In this document: piece after piece, positions 23,691 through 32,528 of the stretch
How positions within the stretch are numbered: the stretch's first letter is position 1
Layout of the letters: each line of letters starts with the position of its first letter
DNA from: CAVWDI01 sp046259385
Lineage (GTDB): Bacteria > Chloroflexota > Anaerolineae > Anaerolineales > UBA4823
Direction of reading: 5' to 3'
DNA length: 32,642 nt
Assembly: GCA_046259385.1 (NCBI GenBank)
Contig: JBJYWI010000198.1
Coordinates: 1 to 32,642, forward strand
Program-made: the position numbers and the translations under genes
Notes under the pieces: model-generated
Database searches by the model: none
What the model saw: the letters and a program-made list of their open reading frames with translations, nothing else
What the model was told of the DNA's origin: nothing

Positions 23691-24616
23691 CAGGAATAAC
23701 CCCATAATATGTTACGGATCCGGGACCAGACAGCTCTAATTGCCACACTCGCAGGCGATTGCGGGGCATAGACAGTAACAGGCTCAGCCTGTGTCATGCC
23801 TTCAACCACGGCAGGATCAAAGGGGATACGACCGGCAATTGGGATGTCCTGTTCCCGGCATAGGGTCTCGATTTCAATTTCTCCCGGCGGGAAAAGGCCG
23901 GCTTTATTGATGCATACCAGCGCGTTTATTCCAAAATGAGCGGTTGTTTTTAAAACCCGGCTCAAATCTGCTGCCCCTGACCTGCTGGGTTCTGTGACGA
24001 TCAGAGCGTAGTCGGCGCCTGATGCGGCGCTGATAACCGGACAGCCAATGCCCGGGGGACCATCAACAATAACCAGTTCTCGGCTCTCGTCCATCGCCAG
24101 CAGGCGAGCCTGCTGTTTAATCAGAGTTACCAGTTTGCCGGAGTTTTCCTGGGCAGGTGTAAGTTCTGCGTGGAACAGTGGTCCGAATTGACTCTCCGAC
24201 TGGAACCACTCTCCTGCAGTTTGAGCCTGCATTTTGATGGCATTTTCCGGGCACTGGAAAAAACATGCTGCGCAGCCATCGCAGGCAAATGGATTGACCT
24301 GGAAGGCGCCGTTATCTGAACTGATTGCGTCGAACCGGCAGACAGCGGAACACAAGCCGCACCCCGAGCAGAGGTTAGGTTCGATAACTGCTGTCTGCCC
24401 GCCGTAAAAAGGTTGGCAATCGAGGCGGCGCGGTTTCGATATGAGCTCCAGATTGGCGGCGTCCACATCGGCATCCGCCAGCACCGCTCTTAAGGGAGGT
24501 TCAGAAATTGATGCCAGATGAGCCAGAGCTGCGGCAACGCATGTCTTTCCGGTGCCGCCTTTGCCGCTCAAGATAACCAGTTGTTTGGTCTTAGGGTCCA
24601 TTTCGCGCAATGCCAT
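23690..24616 (-). CDS. MinD/Mrp-like P-loop ATPase with inserted ferredoxin domain (first copy)
   Basis: The 308-residue protein has a deviant Walker A KGGTGKT (19-25) and a Fe-S insert within the ATPase. Four cysteines each occur at 83, 86, 89, 93 and 112, 115, 118, 122, so two 4Fe-4S clusters are expected. DGPPGIGCPV is the switch II region. Such ATPases with internal ferredoxin domains occur in pairs in ORP-type clusters of anaerobes and are related to the Mrp/NBP35 cluster carriers. Its start overlaps the upstream stop (TAATG) and its stop overlaps the DUF59 start, so all are translationally coupled. Confidence 0.92.
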   Translation of the reverse strand: MALREMDPKTKQLVILSGKGGTGKTCVAAALAHLASISEPPLRAVLADADVDAANLELISKPRRLDCQPFYGGQTAVIEPNLCSGCGLCSAVCRFDAISSDNGAFQVNPFACDGCAACFFQCPENAIKMQAQTAGEWFQSESQFGPLFHAELTPAQENSGKLVTLIKQQARLLAMDESRELVIVDGPPGIGCPVISAASGADYALIVTEPSRSGAADLSRVLKTTAHFGINALVCINKAGLFPPGEIEIETLCREQDIPIAGRIPFDPAVVEGMTQAEPVTVYAPQSPASVAIRAVWSRIRNILWGYS

Positions 24617-25509
24617 TAAAAATTAAGCTCAATCTGAGCTCTGGAATCGACTTTCCGGGTACCAGAGACTAATTCTAATATCTGGCTGTACAGTTCACGG
24701 AACTGCGGAAGGAATTCGGGGAATGTTTCGACCAGGGTTTTCCCCTGCGCCAGCGCCTCTGCAATCCTGCGGTCAAATCGGATGCGCATCATAACAGGCA
24801 GTCCAGCCTCCCGGCAGAATTCCTCAACCCGATTATCACCAATTCCATCGCGATTGATCACAACGCCAGCGGACTGGTTCAGCTGTTTTACAAGCCGGGC
24901 AGCCAGTTTCAGGTCGTGCAAACCAAACGGAGTCGGCTCGGTCACCAGGATCGTAAAATCGGCTCCAAGCAGCGACTCAACCACCGGGCAGGAAGTCCCA
25001 GGAGGCACATCCCGGATGGTCAAAGGTTGATTATGGGCACCCAACCAGTTTTTCAACTGGCGGATGACCGGCACTGCCATCGGTTCGCCCACATTCAGCA
25101 CACCCCTGGCGAACTTTATCCCGCAGGATGTGGGACCGGATTCAAGTACCCCAATCGCATCTGGAACTTCACTTATGGCATTTTCAGGGCAGTTCAAAGC
25201 GCAGCTGCCGCAACCGTGGCACAACTCCGGGAACACAAGAGTTTCCCCAGCCAGCAGGACAATAGCATGGTACTGGCAAACTTCGGCGCATTTACCACAG
25301 GCTGTACAGCGTTTATTATCCACCTGCGGGATAAGCAAGCTGACTTCCTGGCGCAGAGATAAGGCAGGTTCAAGGAAAAGATGTGCATTGGGGGCTTCGA
25401 CATCACAGTCCAGGAACACGGTCTGGGCTGGGGAAACAGCCCGGGCAAGACTGGTGGCGATTGTTGTTTTGCCAGTGCCGCCCTTGCCGCTGGCGACAGC
25501 GATAATCAC
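24616..25509 (-). CDS. MinD/Mrp-like P-loop ATPase with inserted ferredoxin domain (second copy)
   Basis: The 297-residue protein begins with MIIAVASGKGGTGKTTIATS, a clear deviant Walker A (KGGTGKT at 9-15). The Fe-S insert follows, with cysteines at 68, 71, 74, 78 and 97, 100, 103, 107. Switch II reads RDVPPGTSCPV. It is a paralogue of the neighbouring ATPase but clearly diverged, suggesting a heterodimer. Its start overlaps the stop of the first NifX-like gene by four bases (ATGA). Function by family: ATP-dependent assembly or transfer of a metal cluster. Confidence 0.92.
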   Translation of the reverse strand: MIIAVASGKGGTGKTTIATSLARAVSPAQTVFLDCDVEAPNAHLFLEPALSLRQEVSLLIPQVDNKRCTACGKCAEVCQYHAIVLLAGETLVFPELCHGCGSCALNCPENAISEVPDAIGVLESGPTSCGIKFARGVLNVGEPMAVPVIRQLKNWLGAHNQPLTIRDVPPGTSCPVVESLLGADFTILVTEPTPFGLHDLKLAARLVKQLNQSAGVVINRDGIGDNRVEEFCREAGLPVMMRIRFDRRIAEALAQGKTLVETFPEFLPQFRELYSQILELVSGTRKVDSRAQIELNF

Positions 25510-25895
25510 AAACCGCTCCCTCTGCGATGCCGGCGCCCGCCTCCTCCGCCGTATCCATCAGGCTCGCTGATCGGTTCGAGCAATCCTGCTGCATATTTAC
25601 CCAGCACTTCACTTACCAGGTTTCCACTTGCACAATACATGTCAATACCGGCGGATTTTAGTGCCCGGTATGCGTTCGGACCGATACGACCGCTGATCAC
25701 AGCATGCACACCCTGACCCACAATAAATTGGGACGCCTGCGTGCCAGCCCCGCCAGATGAATTGGAGGCTGGATTGGGGAAAGATGCGACCTCTCCGGTC
25801 TCATTATCAGAAAATACAAACCACGAGCAGCGCCCAAAACGTTCGTTGAATTGAGCGTCCAAGCCGGGTCCATTTGCACTTACAGCCAGTTTCAT
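25506..25895 (-). CDS. NifX/NifB-like Fe-Mo cofactor-binding family protein, Gly/Arg-rich tail
   Basis: The 129-residue protein has the same fold as the one at 23002: MKLAVSANGPGLDAQFNERFGRCSWFVFSD, then GVHAVISGRIGPNAYRALKSAGIDMYCASG. The tail is Gly- and Arg-rich (DGYGGGGGRRHRRGSGL), unlike the His-rich tail of its paralogue. The two copies in one operon suggest different partners or clusters. The start overlaps the PadR stop as ATGA. Confidence 0.88.
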   Translation of the reverse strand: MKLAVSANGPGLDAQFNERFGRCSWFVFSDNETGEVASFPNPASNSSGGAGTQASQFIVGQGVHAVISGRIGPNAYRALKSAGIDMYCASGNLVSEVLGKYAAGLLEPISEPDGYGGGGGRRHRRGSGL

Positions 25896-26287
25896 TGAGT
25901 CTCCTTTTCCTTAGATTTTTGGCTCTGGTTATCATAAGCAGTTAACAAGCGGTCAATATCATCGCGAGTACGGCGCAGGTCCGCTATCCAATCTGCCAGG
26001 CGCCCTTCACCATCCGGAAGAATTTTGTAAACCCGGCGCTGGGGACCCTGACTGTCCTCGTCCCAACTGGAAGCTACCCAACCGGAAACCTCCATTTCCC
26101 GCAAAGCGCGGTACACCAGGCTGGGATCCAGCCTTTCGAGGTTAAAGCCGAACTCATCCAGCCGGTTGAGCAGACTGTAACCATGCGCTGGCCCGGTTTG
26201 AAGCATAAAAAGCAGGCAGGGCTGGGTAAAACTCATTACTCTTCGACGGCGGCCTAACCCGCGCCCTCGCCCCCATCCCGGTTCCAT
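25892..26287 (-). CDS. PadR-type transcriptional regulator
   Basis: The 131-residue protein contains a PadR winged helix: TQPCLLFMLQTGPAHGYSLLNRLDEFGF, then LDPSLVYRALREMEVSGWVASSWDEDSQGPQRRVYKILPDGEGRLADWI. The last part is a short dimerisation helix. The first 17 residues are Gly/Arg-rich. AAAGGAGAG precedes the ATG. It is the first gene of the cluster-assembly operon and overlaps the next gene as ATGA, so it most likely represses this operon. The operator candidate is the dyad over the -35 element. Confidence 0.9.
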   Translation of the reverse strand: MEPGWGRGRGLGRRRRVMSFTQPCLLFMLQTGPAHGYSLLNRLDEFGFNLERLDPSLVYRALREMEVSGWVASSWDEDSQGPQRRVYKILPDGEGRLADWIADLRRTRDDIDRLLTAYDNQSQKSKEKETQ

Positions 26288-26330
26288 TTCATCTCTCCTT
26301 TCAAAATCACCGTTTGAATAAAACCACTAA

Positions 26331-26359
26331 AGTATACACACCTATAGACAAATTGTCAA
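26331..26359 (-). promoter_or_regulatory. Promoter of the PadR/ORP-like operon
   Basis: On the minus strand a perfect TTGACA (26354-26359) is followed after 17 bases by TATACT (26331-26336, five of six). The start point near 26324 leaves a leader of about 37 bases to the PadR ATG. Confidence 0.85.
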
Positions 26360-26362
26360 TAG
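26342..26362. promoter_or_regulatory. Dyad overlapping the -35 element, candidate operator
   Basis: CTATAGACAA and TTGTCAATAG flank one central base, with nine of ten positions symmetric. It covers the -35 hexamer and part of the spacer, where a bound PadR dimer would block RNA polymerase. The regulator link is inferred. Confidence 0.5.
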
Positions 26363-26484
26363 ATAATTTGTAAGTAGATCGCGTCGATTCTGTGATTATT
26401 TTTATTGACATTTTTCCTGGAAACCTTACGGGAGTGGTGTTGATTCCCGTATTAACAGGAAAGTAGATGTAACCTGAACGGAAG

Positions 26485-26518
26485 AACGCCGGGCTCTTCA
26501 CCGTAAGGGCCTGGCGTT
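26485..26518. terminator. Intrinsic terminator between the DUF2202 gene and the PadR operon
   Basis: A long imperfect stem of 14 pairs starts from AACGCC/GGCGTT and includes two G-T pairs around a 6-base loop. On the plus strand TTTTC follows. On the minus strand, where the DUF2202 gene ends 34 bases before it, the tail is TTCTTCC. It most likely ends DUF2202 transcription. Confidence 0.65.
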
Positions 26519-26551
26519 TTCATAAAGGAGTTTGAAAATATGTAGATGGAC

Positions 26552-27373
26552 TCAATTGGAGCCGCTGCTATTTGCTTTGTTGGCCCTCATTCCATTTCCT
26601 CGGTAGCCATTTCCGCTACCCTGAAATGATTGGCTGGTGAGTAGATTGTACTGTTCCATACTCAAATATTGCGGAATGTATATATCTGATGTCTGTTTTG
26701 AAAGTACACTTATGAATGCACGAAGATGGTTCTCTGAACCGCGCAAAAGGTTATTAAAGACCTGTTTAATTTCCGGATTGTCAGTTTGGGATAGATAGGA
26801 CTGCAAATCAAGGATATCAATTTCTTCAATTGCTGCGCCTACGTATAAAGCCTCGGAAACAGATTGGGTCCCACGTGCAACAAGTTCATTGTACAGGGAT
26901 TGTAGTTCCGGGTTGTTAAAAACCCCAGGGACAGAAGCCGCAGATACTTCTAAGGAATATTTATCAATCAAACCTGCAACTGCATCCATGTGTGCCTGTT
27001 CGCTTGCAGCAATGTTGTTAAAGACTGAAAGCTGCCAGGTGGCGTAAAGGGTTGTATAAACATCGCGAGCCAGTTTTTCTTCCTCCAGCATATAAAGCAG
27101 CCCCTCCCTTTCTTCAATGGTTAACTCTGAAGATTTATTCTGAGTAATTACAGCTTCGTATTCGTTTTTCTCCGGGATGGTGAATGTCTTCTGAATATCT
27201 GTAGCCATGTTTTCCAGATCCTTGCTGTCCAAATTAGAGACTTGAATCTCATTCACGGTTAACAATTCGGTTTCACTAATATTTTTCGAAGCCAAAGCGC
27301 TGCTGTATAAACTCGTTCCCATAGCTGAAAGGAGAATAAGCGCTAACATACTGAACAAGATGGTTCTAATCAT
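26552..27373 (-). CDS. DUF2202 ferritin-like secreted protein
   Basis: The 273-residue protein has an N-terminal signal peptide (MIRTILFSMLALILLSAMGTSLYSSALA). The C-terminal two thirds match the DUF2202 four-helix, ferritin-like pattern: LLYMLEEEKLARDVYTTLYATWQLSVFNNIAASEQAHMDAV, then AAIEEIDILDLQSYL, then LLRGSENHLRAF. The paired Glu and ExxH residues are those that could hold a di-metal centre. Relatives are of unknown function and often sit near oxidative-stress or metal genes. The tail is Gly/Asn-rich. GGAGG stands before the ATG. It faces away from the lipoprotein gene, with divergent promoters between them. Confidence 0.88.
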   Translation of the reverse strand: MIRTILFSMLALILLSAMGTSLYSSALASKNISETELLTVNEIQVSNLDSKDLENMATDIQKTFTIPEKNEYEAVITQNKSSELTIEEREGLLYMLEEEKLARDVYTTLYATWQLSVFNNIAASEQAHMDAVAGLIDKYSLEVSAASVPGVFNNPELQSLYNELVARGTQSVSEALYVGAAIEEIDILDLQSYLSQTDNPEIKQVFNNLLRGSENHLRAFISVLSKQTSDIYIPQYLSMEQYNLLTSQSFQGSGNGYRGNGMRANKANSSGSN

Positions 27374-27528
27374 TATTTTCCTCCGACAAGTTTTGATTTT
27401 TTATTTCAGGCTGTCTTTGCCCGAATTGCCTAACTTTAGCATCCCGGTGTGAAGAATATGTGAATAACCTTTGAAGAAGTTATGGAAATCCGTAAATAAT
27501 TGTGCTGTTTATGCGCAACACATGTTAT

Positions 27529-27557
27529 TTGACAATTGTTTTTTTTTGGCGTATGAT
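27529..27557 (+). promoter_or_regulatory. Promoter of the lipoprotein/LysM gene pair
   Basis: A perfect TTGACA (27529-27534) and TATGAT (27552-27557) are separated by 17 bases that include nine T. Transcription should start near 27564 and leave about 95 bases before the first ATG. Confidence 0.8.
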
Positions 27558-27659
27558 AATTTTTATTGCGGGCAGGTCTATAAATAAGGGATTACATAAG
27601 CATCTAATAACTGAATAGCTTTATTAAGGTCTTTAGATAAGTAAGGAAAGGCGGAGGAT

Positions 27660-28838
27660 ATGGGCAGCCATTTTAAAGCGTTCTGGATAATTTTGCCCCT
27701 GACAGCACTGGCGCTGTGGAGCTGTACCGGAGCCGGCGGGGGCGGGGAGAGCGGACCGCAGGCATGGATTGATTACCCGCCCAACAACGCTGTCCTGCCG
27801 CTTGAACCGGTCAGCATTCTGGCGCACGCATCGTTTACCGGCGGGGTGGACAGGATTGAGTTTTTCGTCGATGGAGAAGAGGTCAATACGGTGGGGGTTG
27901 GGGGCGGGAGGCTTGAATCTGCCTCAATCGAATGGCGCCCGCTGGGTCCTGGCAGGTACCGCATCGAGGCACGCGGGGTGGATGCAGGAGGGGGGCAGGG
28001 AGCGCCCGCGGCTGCGGTGGTGATTGTGGGTGAGTTATCTGGAGCCGGTGCTGAAACTCCCAAGCAGACCGCGACCAGCACCACAACCTTAACCGTTACT
28101 GGGACGGGCACAACGCCTACGGTGACTGTCACCCCCACCGGGACCCAGCCAACACTGACAAGCACCCCGGAAACGCCCCAGCCTCCCGGAGAGCCGAGCG
28201 TCACAGCAGATACTGACGCCAACTGCCGCTACGGTCCTTCAACTTTATTCGATGTGTATGGTTACCTGCTGGCGGGGCAATCCGCCGGACTCAGCGGACG
28301 GCTTGCGGATAATTCCTGGTTCCTGGTGACACTTCCGGGCAAGACGGAGGAGTGCTACGTATCGGCTTCGGTTGTGAGCGTGGTAGGAGAACTGGGGGCA
28401 GTTCCGGTGGTCCAACCGCCGCCCCCGCCGATAACGGACACCCCCACACCGACATTCACGCCAACTTATACGCCGACAACGCAGGTTCCTGATACAACCC
28501 CGCCGACAGTAATCAGCGCCACATTCAACCCCACCACAATAATGAAAGAAGGGCCGGGCTGCCCGGGTTATTCGCGAACCGCGGTATTGACTGTGAGGGC
28601 GCAGGACAACGTGGCAATTTCCAGCGTGATCGCTAACTGGGTGTTGAGGGACACATCAAATGCGGAGGTCGCCAGCGGGAGTATTAACTTAAACTTCAGC
28701 GGAGGCGACAGTTACCAGGTTACATTCGGACCATTCAATTCCGACGGCACTCTTTACGTAAACGGCACAGTGAAGGATACATCCGGCAATACTTCACCTT
28801 TCAGCCAGCAGATCACTGTCCTGGCTTGCATCGAGTGA
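27660..28838 (+). CDS. Lipoprotein with Ig-like and SH3 domains and Thr/Pro-rich linkers
   Basis: The 392-residue protein starts with a lipoprotein signal ending in LWSC (Cys 22). Residues of about 33-125 form an Ig-like domain (AWIDYPPNNAVLPLEPVSILAHA, then VDRIEFFVDGEEV). A Thr-rich linker (about 133-180) leads to an SH3-like domain (about 180-245, containing NCRYGPSTLFDVYGYLLAGQ). A Pro/Thr-rich linker is followed by a second Ig-like domain to the C-terminus. This modular surface design is common in Anaerolineae. It probably binds cell wall or extracellular polymer; no enzymatic motif is seen. GGAGG lies close to the ATG. It is followed after 13 bases by the LysM gene. Confidence 0.85.
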   Translation: MGSHFKAFWIILPLTALALWSCTGAGGGGESGPQAWIDYPPNNAVLPLEPVSILAHASFTGGVDRIEFFVDGEEVNTVGVGGGRLESASIEWRPLGPGRYRIEARGVDAGGGQGAPAAAVVIVGELSGAGAETPKQTATSTTTLTVTGTGTTPTVTVTPTGTQPTLTSTPETPQPPGEPSVTADTDANCRYGPSTLFDVYGYLLAGQSAGLSGRLADNSWFLVTLPGKTEECYVSASVVSVVGELGAVPVVQPPPPPITDTPTPTFTPTYTPTTQVPDTTPPTVISATFNPTTIMKEGPGCPGYSRTAVLTVRAQDNVAISSVIANWVLRDTSNAEVASGSINLNFSGGDSYQVTFGPFNSDGTLYVNGTVKDTSGNTSPFSQQITVLACIE

Positions 28839-28851
28839 GGGGAGCGAAGCC

Positions 28852-31095
28852 ATGAAAACGAGCAGAATCTTAATTATCGGGATCATCTTCCTTGCGGTTC
28901 TGATCCTTTTTGTATTGGTGGCAGGCGGGCTGGGGATTTACTACTCGCAGCGGGGAATTGAGGAAAAAAGAGAAGCGAACAGACCGCCCACAGTTTATGT
29001 GTATACACCAAAGGACGGGGAAACATACCCAGCCGGGACTACAATCCAGGCTAACGTAAGCGCCACGGGCTCCAAACCCATCACCCGGATCGAAATGTGG
29101 CTGGATGGGGAACTGCACGAAACCCAGAACCCTGTCCCAGGGACTGTAAAAGGCGCGTCCCAGGCTAAGGCTGATTTTGAGCTGCAGGTGGGCGAAGGAG
29201 CCCACCTGCTGTACTGGCGGGCGGTTGACTATGCCGGGCTGATCGGGCAGAGCCCACCGGTCGCTGTTATCGGCGGGCCTGGACAGGCCTTGGAAACGGT
29301 GGAGGTGACAGCCAAGGACGGCCAGACCCTCGAGGATATCGCCAAGGACCAGGAGGCAGACCTTGGAGCGGTGGACGAGCTTAACCCGGACCTGGGTGGG
29401 GAGCCGCTGCCGGGCGGGACGAAGGTGAAAGTTCCGGCGCCTCCAGTTCCTGGAGGGGCAGATCAACCGCCTGCATCTCCAGAAGAGGTGCCACCGGTGG
29501 ATGTCCTGCCCCCTGCGACTTTGCCGGTGACGCCGCCGGGTGTACCCCAACTGCAGCTATCCATTATCCCGGTGCTAGATATCTCATCGATACTGCCGTT
29601 GCTGGCAGCGATGCCCAAGGCACCGACCAACCTGGAAGCGGGGTATGAGGATTGTAAAATCCGCCTGACCTGGATTGACAACGCCGATAATGAGACCGAG
29701 TTCAAGGTCTGGATGGCTCGCCTGGGAGGACCGCCGCAGTTGATCGCCACTCTAGGAGGTTCCCCCGCAACCGGACCAGCCTGGTACGAGTTTAAATCGC
29801 CTGAATTCGGAATTTACAGTTTCTGGGTGGAGGCTGTCAATGCGCTGGGCGGGCAGCCGAGCGAGATCAAGTGGGTTGGCGTCACCGACCCCGAATGTAA
29901 ATCCGATTATCTTGCCACCAGACTGGAGATTGAAGCCCTGGATATGCACGTCAGCGCAGGGGTTGACAGTGTCTATTGCTATCTATCTCTGGAGGGAGCC
30001 CAGGATAAACGGATACCGGAAGGGGATAAGACCATCCAGGTGCTCAACCAGTGGGGCGATATCACAAAATACTGGGGTGGAAGCAAAAGTATCCTGCTGC
30101 CTTACCCAGCTGATGAAGAGGTCTCGCTGGAAGGCGAATGCATGGGAGTATCGGGTAACGCGCCGCCGGTCAGCCTGGGAAAGTTTTCAGCCAGTGTGCC
30201 GCGTGAGCAGTGGGACGGAAGGCGCCTGGAAATTAATGGGGACAAGTTTATTGTCGGTTACCGCATCAACCCGCACGGGTCCAAGCAAGCCCAAGGGCTT
30301 TTCTTCTACACTGATTATGGCATACCCAAACCCTACGCGGTGTCGGTGGCACCGGAGAAACCTTCCGATCCGAACGACAATGTAGAAATCGCGATCCTCG
30401 CCCGGCGCCCGTTCATCTCCTGGAAATGGGACGGGGACGAATCCACACTTTCCTCTTTCACAATTTACCTAGATGGGGAGATTCTACAGTGGGCTGAACC
30501 AGATTGGCGCAAAACCAGGCTGCTGCTGCCGGATGGCTGCGGAACCTCGTACCAGGTCCAGATCGCGGCAAACGCCGGCGATGCCCAGTCGGTGCCGAGC
30601 GCGCCTTTCACGTACACAACGCCAGCCTGCCCGGTGTTGGTGGAGGTCCATTTCCAATCGCTTTATGCATATCAGACAGATGATTCTTCCTTTAACCCGT
30701 TTGATGTCGCCGGGAGCCAGCAATACAGCCCCTGCGACACTCTCTCTATTTATGGGGATATCTGGGCTACCGGGTCAAAGTACGAGGTCCGCCACGGAAG
30801 TGGGTATATGACCTGTAAATATGAATACCTCTTCACCCAGCTGGGGTTCAAAGAGGATAAGATCATTGTCCCTATTGACCCATTAGACCCGGGTTTACGA
30901 TTTGGGACGGAATTTCATGAGAGTGATTTTTGGTCAGACGATGATTTTGGCAGGGTAGCTCACGAAATCCCGGCAATGTCGATAGAGGAATGGAAAAATT
31001 ATGATGAGACCTTTGTTTTTACCCCTCCAGATTATGACGATACCATGAAAGGCAAAATAACAATCCGGGTGCGTGGTTTTGAATTCAGCGAATGA
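28852..31095 (+). CDS. Membrane-anchored Ig-like/LysM multi-domain surface protein
   Basis: The 747-residue protein has one N-terminal membrane helix (residues 5-31), so it is anchored with its bulk outside. An Ig-like domain (about 45-140) uses the same VYVYTPKDGETYPAGTTIQANV design as the upstream lipoprotein. A LysM-like domain (about 150-194) precedes a Pro-rich linker (195-230). A fibronectin-type domain follows at about 258-340 (APTNLEAGYEDCKIRLTWIDNADNETEF), then a further 400 residues with no recognised family. It is likely a cell-wall-binding or adhesive protein. It ends 47 bases before a strong terminator and forms an operon with the upstream lipoprotein. Confidence 0.83.
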   Translation: MKTSRILIIGIIFLAVLILFVLVAGGLGIYYSQRGIEEKREANRPPTVYVYTPKDGETYPAGTTIQANVSATGSKPITRIEMWLDGELHETQNPVPGTVKGASQAKADFELQVGEGAHLLYWRAVDYAGLIGQSPPVAVIGGPGQALETVEVTAKDGQTLEDIAKDQEADLGAVDELNPDLGGEPLPGGTKVKVPAPPVPGGADQPPASPEEVPPVDVLPPATLPVTPPGVPQLQLSIIPVLDISSILPLLAAMPKAPTNLEAGYEDCKIRLTWIDNADNETEFKVWMARLGGPPQLIATLGGSPATGPAWYEFKSPEFGIYSFWVEAVNALGGQPSEIKWVGVTDPECKSDYLATRLEIEALDMHVSAGVDSVYCYLSLEGAQDKRIPEGDKTIQVLNQWGDITKYWGGSKSILLPYPADEEVSLEGECMGVSGNAPPVSLGKFSASVPREQWDGRRLEINGDKFIVGYRINPHGSKQAQGLFFYTDYGIPKPYAVSVAPEKPSDPNDNVEIAILARRPFISWKWDGDESTLSSFTIYLDGEILQWAEPDWRKTRLLLPDGCGTSYQVQIAANAGDAQSVPSAPFTYTTPACPVLVEVHFQSLYAYQTDDSSFNPFDVAGSQQYSPCDTLSIYGDIWATGSKYEVRHGSGYMTCKYEYLFTQLGFKEDKIIVPIDPLDPGLRFGTEFHESDFWSDDDFGRVAHEIPAMSIEEWKNYDETFVFTPPDYDDTMKGKITIRVRGFEFSE

Positions 31096-31141
31096 ATTGA
31101 TATCAATTTAAAAGGACCGCTTGATACGCTTTAACACATCA

Positions 31142-31176
31142 GGGCGCCGAACTTTAGGGATGAAAGTTCGGCGCCC
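31142..31176 (+). terminator. Rho-independent terminator of the surface-protein operon
   Basis: A perfect 14-bp stem (GGGCGCCGAACTTT with its complement, plus one outer A-T pair) with a 7-base loop is followed on the plus strand by TTTCATTTG. It lies between convergent genes and may also serve the antiporter on the other strand. Confidence 0.88.
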
Positions 31177-31209
31177 TTTCATTTGATTGTTAGATATTTA
31201 ACTTTATCG

Positions 31210-32484
31210 TTAATTAGCCCCGGTGCGAAGCGGCATTTCAGATACATCTTCGTTCTCGACCGGTGCCAGTGCAACCTGTTTCAATTCAGACATCCTAGCG
31301 CCGTATCTGTTTGAAAGCGGAGCGGCGGTGATCCCATGCGCAAAAACACTCAACAGTACCGTGATCATTCCCGCGCTGTAAATGACTTTCTCGGCTGGTA
31401 AGTACTCGGCTTCCAGCACGGTAAAAACGTATAAAATCGAGGCGATACCGCGCGGTCCAAACCATCCGAGGAATAACGTGGTCACCGGGTGTATTTTTGC
31501 TCGTACCATGCTTATCCAGACCGGCAGCATGCGCATCACTGTCAGGCTGAGTACAGAAAACCCAACAATCGCCAGGTTTAGCTGCTCCAATGCATGCGGC
31601 AGCATAACCGCACCGAACAGCAAAAAGGTGACAAGCATTAACAGGTCAACCTGCATCTCGGAGAAATCGATCAGATTCTCACTCTCGCGCCTGCCGAATG
31701 TATTTCCGAATGTTAACCCGAAAAGAAAAGCGGCGATATAACCGTTTCCACCTAAAATTGCAGCGGCGCTGAATGCTAAAAGTACCAAAGCAAGGGCACT
31801 GATCTTTTGAAAACGGCTGCTCATCCATTTGCTCTTAATCCCCCAGCGGATGGCTCGGCAGCCGATATAGCCAAGCGCCACACCCACCAGCCCTCCGATG
31901 AGCATATCGGTAATAACCTCAATTACAAACCGCCCTGAGCCAATCGCAACTTCGAGATCAAGCGCTATCCCGATTGCCAGCAGCAGGAACGGCAGGGCAA
32001 TACCGTCGTTCAAACCGCTCTCGATGTTCAAAGCCTGACGGATGCGCACCGGCACTTTCGGGTTGGATACAACACTCTGTCCTAAACTTGCATCAGTTGG
32101 AGTTAGCACAATCGCCAGGATGACCGCCTCGATAAACGAAATTTCGGGGAAGAGTAACGCCGCAATCAGGGCGCCAAGAACCATTGTCAAAGGCAGTCCG
32201 ATTCCCAGCAATCGCTGAGGCAGAGAGTGATCGCGAAAAAGCCTCTGGATATCGATGCGGGCTGCATCGTTGGCGAGCACAATCACCAGGGTCAGCTCTG
32301 CCACCAGCTGCAACCCATGGCTCCTGGGATCAATATCTACCAGATTAAAAAAAAGAGGGCCGATCAGCAATCCCATGGTTGTGTAAACCATCGGCATGGT
32401 GACAATTGTGTTCTGCACCCGCCTTGAGATCAAAGCAGCTAAGAGAATGCATACCAGAATAGTGACAAAACCGATCGTTTCCAT
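31210..32484 (-). CDS. Na+/H+-type cation:proton antiporter (CPA1-like)
   Basis: The 424-residue membrane protein has about twelve helices. TPTDASLG near residues 126-133 and NIESGLNDGIALP near residues 152-164 are the conserved ion-binding motifs of CPA1 antiporters, with the acidic residues of the second in place. GWFGPRGIAS in the later half is also diagnostic. Sodium or potassium against protons is the family activity; the cation is not settled. A TTG start at 32517 is rejected because a TATAAT element lies immediately upstream at 32529-32534, which would put that codon almost at the transcription start. The ATG at 32484 is used, although GGAG is 13 bases away. A tRNA gene lies just upstream on the same strand. 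Confidence 0.88.
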   Translation of the reverse strand: METIGFVTILVCILLAALISRRVQNTIVTMPMVYTTMGLLIGPLFFNLVDIDPRSHGLQLVAELTLVIVLANDAARIDIQRLFRDHSLPQRLLGIGLPLTMVLGALIAALLFPEISFIEAVILAIVLTPTDASLGQSVVSNPKVPVRIRQALNIESGLNDGIALPFLLLAIGIALDLEVAIGSGRFVIEVITDMLIGGLVGVALGYIGCRAIRWGIKSKWMSSRFQKISALALVLLAFSAAAILGGNGYIAAFLFGLTFGNTFGRRESENLIDFSEMQVDLLMLVTFLLFGAVMLPHALEQLNLAIVGFSVLSLTVMRMLPVWISMVRAKIHPVTTLFLGWFGPRGIASILYVFTVLEAEYLPAEKVIYSAGMITVLLSVFAHGITAAPLSNRYGARMSELKQVALAPVENEDVSEMPLRTGAN

Positions 32485-32528
32485 TTTGAGATTTTTCTCC
32501 GTGGGAGCTATTGGCAAATTTGCAACAA

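Noticed and set aside
27773..28222. 149-residue minus-strand ORF inside the lipoprotein gene
   Set aside because: Val/Pro-rich shadow of the Thr-rich linker with no start signal.
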